The notes beneath the pieces were generated by a model. It saw only the letters and a list, made by a program, of their open reading frames with translations. It was not told the origin of the DNA and did not search any database. A stretch of 7,014 bases of DNA from Oscillospiraceae bacterium. Lineage in GTDB: Bacteria > Bacillota > Clostridia > Oscillospirales > Acutalibacteraceae. Positions 5,714-7,014 of this stretch are shown piece after piece (positions within the stretch are counted from its first letter, which is position 1; every line of letters starts with the position of its first letter). The stretch spans positions 1 through 7,014 of the forward strand of contig CADBOL010000102.1 of the NCBI GenBank assembly GCA_902796295.1. Reading direction: 5' to 3'. Made by a program: the position numbers and the translations under genes.

Positions 5714-6238
5714 TTATCCGAGCTTTGCCCCGCAATCCGGGCAGAAGTCACAGTCATCAGTATAATTCTTATTGCAGTTTGTGCAGTATCTGCCCGGTTT
5801 GGGTTCCGCTTTCGGTTGCGGTTCATTTACTGCTGCCTGCTCCGGTACAGATGAAAAAGAGTTGCTTTCCGGAGCAGCCTGAGCCGGGGACTCCGGTGCG
5901 GACTGAGCGGGGAAGCTTGTTTCGGTTACATAAACCTGGTTTTTAATTCCGCCCGACTTTTCATCCGGTATAAAGCACAGCACTGCCGATACTATCAGCA
6001 CGAGACCGGCAACTAGTAAAACCGATCCGAATCCGAACTTGCATATATCTCCAATATAAATGAGGTTGTTAGCAGTCTGTGCTGCCGCATTCTGAATACC
6101 TGTATATGCGTCACCGCCGTAGGTAATACTGCTTTCATAGAGCCCGTCCTCAAGACAGAAACTTACAATACCGAGAACGGTTGATAGCAGACCCGATACG
6201 GCAAAAGCCGCGCCTTTAATCAGTGACTTGATTTTCAT
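5714..6238 (-). CDS. Two-TM protein with C-terminal zinc ribbon
   Basis: 174 aa. A basic start (MKIKSLIK) leads into TM1 (about 9-29), then a loop of about 40 residues rich in small polar residues (30-66), and TM2 (about 68-90). A Pro/Ala/Ser/Glu-rich linker (about 105-148) ends in a zinc ribbon with Cys152-x2-Cys155 and Cys166-x2-Cys169, plus Cys163. The basic N-terminus and hairpin predict both ends inside, so the ribbon is cytoplasmic but placed at the C-terminus, the reverse of its neighbours. The membrane part is not a family I recognise. The start is fixed by a near-perfect AGGAGG 7 bases ahead. The gap to the preceding gene is 46 bases, the largest in the cluster, so an internal promoter there cannot be excluded, though none was seen. 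Confidence 0.87.
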   Translation of the reverse strand: MKIKSLIKGAAFAVSGLLSTVLGIVSFCLEDGLYESSITYGGDAYTGIQNAAAQTANNLIYIGDICKFGFGSVLLVAGLVLIVSAVLCFIPDEKSGGIKNQVYVTETSFPAQSAPESPAQAAPESNSFSSVPEQAAVNEPQPKAEPKPGRYCTNCNKNYTDDCDFCPDCGAKLG

Positions 6239-6245
6239 GGTTATT

Positions 6246-6251
6246 CCTCCT
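6246..6251 (-). promoter_or_regulatory. Strong Shine-Dalgarno AGGAGG
   Basis: AGGAGG sits 7 bases before the ATG at 6238, the best ribosome site in the window and enough to fix that start. The protein downstream is probably made at a higher rate per message than its neighbours, whose sites are weaker or more distant (inference). Confidence 0.75.
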
Positions 6252-6284
6252 GTTTTTCTGCTCTTTTGTGTTATTATTTTTTAT

Positions 6285-7014
6285 TTATTTTGAATCATAA
6301 GACATGAATCCGATATCAGCCATCGTAATGCCGATGTCCACTTCGCCCAGCATGGCTTTGAGTGCTTCGGCAAACCGTGCTCCGCTTGGAGTTGAATTAC
6401 CGGTCAAATCGGATTTTCCTGAATTGGTTTCCGATATTATCTCAATATCCTGATTTCCGCCGGGAGTATAATTCGTTACATCCCATTTGTATTGCCCGTT
6501 GAAATTCACATCATAATAGCTGCCGCCTAACGCATATTTAGGCGAAAATGAAATCTTTTTATAAATGTATATTTCCTTTTTCTCATTGTACATATTAAAC
6601 CTCAATGAATCATATCCTGCCCAGTTTTCATCGTAATTATAGACATAAATCATATCATTGTCGGTTTTTATTTCGTATGTATCATCGCCGTCTTTATAGG
6701 TATAGCCTCCGTTATCGGCAAGCCATTTATGTAATTCAATACGCTTCATAAAAATCAGGTAATCCCGACTCTTTTTATACTTCCCCATTTCGGAAAAAAT
6801 CGATTCCGCCTTTTCATAATTTTTACTCTTGTAAGCTGCAACTGCCGTCAGATAATTGCATTCTTTAATCTGCTCTCTGGAATCTTTATAATCTCCGACG
6901 CTCTCAAAAAGTGTTACGGCGTTTTCAGTGTCGCCCTGGTCCTTTAGCTTGACGGCTTTTTTGTAATCAATGCTTTTGCAGCCGGTAAAACAAAAAAGCA
7001 TCGAAATAAGCAAT
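6285..7014 (-). CDS. Lipoprotein with TPR-like repeats, 5' end outside window
   Basis: About 242 residues are visible, ending in TAA at 6285-6287. The frame is open at the right edge. The TTG at 7011-7013 could be read as a start, but it is more likely an internal Leu of a signal peptide that begins a few codons beyond the window, since no basic N-terminal residues are present. A hydrophobic stretch ends in FTGC, a lipobox, so the Cys at visible residue 12 should be lipidated. Residues about 16-90 form two TPR-like units (AVKLKDQGDTENAVTLFESVGDYKDS-type and AYKSKNYEKAESIFSEMGKYKKS-type), with the G-x-Y-K-x-S turn common in clostridial secreted proteins. From about 95 on comes a Tyr/Asp/Asn-rich region with beta character that I do not recognise. 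TPR units usually mediate protein contacts; the partner is unknown. It is the first visible gene of the cluster, and the operon promoter probably lies further upstream. Confidence 0.87.
   Translation of the reverse strand, partial: LLISMLFCFTGCKSIDYKKAVKLKDQGDTENAVTLFESVGDYKDSREQIKECNYLTAVAAYKSKNYEKAESIFSEMGKYKKSRDYLIFMKRIELHKWLADNGGYTYKDGDDTYEIKTDNDMIYVYNYDENWAGYDSLRFNMYNEKKEIYIYKKISFSPKYALGGSYYDVNFNGQYKWDVTNYTPGGNQDIEIISETNSGKSDLTGNSTPSGARFAEALKAMLGEVDIGITMADIGFMSYDSK

Overview
The window looks like a chromosomal segment of a low-to-medium-GC Bacillota, most likely a gut-type Clostridia (Oscillospiraceae/Ruminococcus-like). That is inferred from Gram-positive lipoprotein signals, strong AGGAGG-type ribosome sites, short zinc-ribbon membrane proteins, a bacterial SH3 domain and an ECF-type sigma factor carrying a membrane tail. 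No marker gene (rRNA, tRNA, ribosomal protein) is present, so the taxonomy is only a guess. Every gene I can support lies on the minus strand; the plus-strand frames are shadows.

Right and centre (7014 down to 1317): one tightly packed run of seven genes, with gaps of 46, 18, 21, 24 and 15 bases and finally a 1-base overlap. In transcription order they are: a lipoprotein with TPR-like repeats (cut by the window edge); a two-TM protein with a C-terminal zinc ribbon; a 565-aa protein built as zinc ribbon - TM - Cys/His repeat - paralogous core - SH3 - GxW domain; a lipoprotein with four Cys/His/Trp repeats and the same core; a zinc ribbon - TM - GxW-domain protein; a soluble zinc-ribbon protein; and a zinc-ribbon protein with two TM segments. 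Five of the seven carry the same CxxC...CxxC ribbon. The large genes share modules, so the cluster appears to have grown by duplication and domain shuffling. The parts predicted outside the cell suggest an envelope or cell-wall-associated set. The zinc ribbon - TM - extracytoplasmic layout is the one known from TcaA/YvbJ-type proteins, but that link is by architecture only.

Left part (1316 down to 1): a 67-base AT-rich gap, a possible 49-aa small ORF (1100-1249), about 90 bases without a clear gene, then a recognisable promoter inside a large imperfect inverted repeat (958-1010). That promoter drives a sigma-70 family (ECF-like) factor whose frame runs off the left edge. Its C-terminus continues past region 4 into an Ala/Gly-rich, membrane-spanning extension. 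The sigma gene is visibly richer in G+C and in GCG/GCC codons than the zinc-ribbon cluster. No CRISPR, tRNA, rRNA, insertion sequence or convincing intrinsic terminator was seen.

The working idea is that the membrane-tailed sigma factor and the zinc-ribbon/lipoprotein cluster are a neighbouring regulator and an envelope module. A regulatory link is inference, not shown by the sequence.
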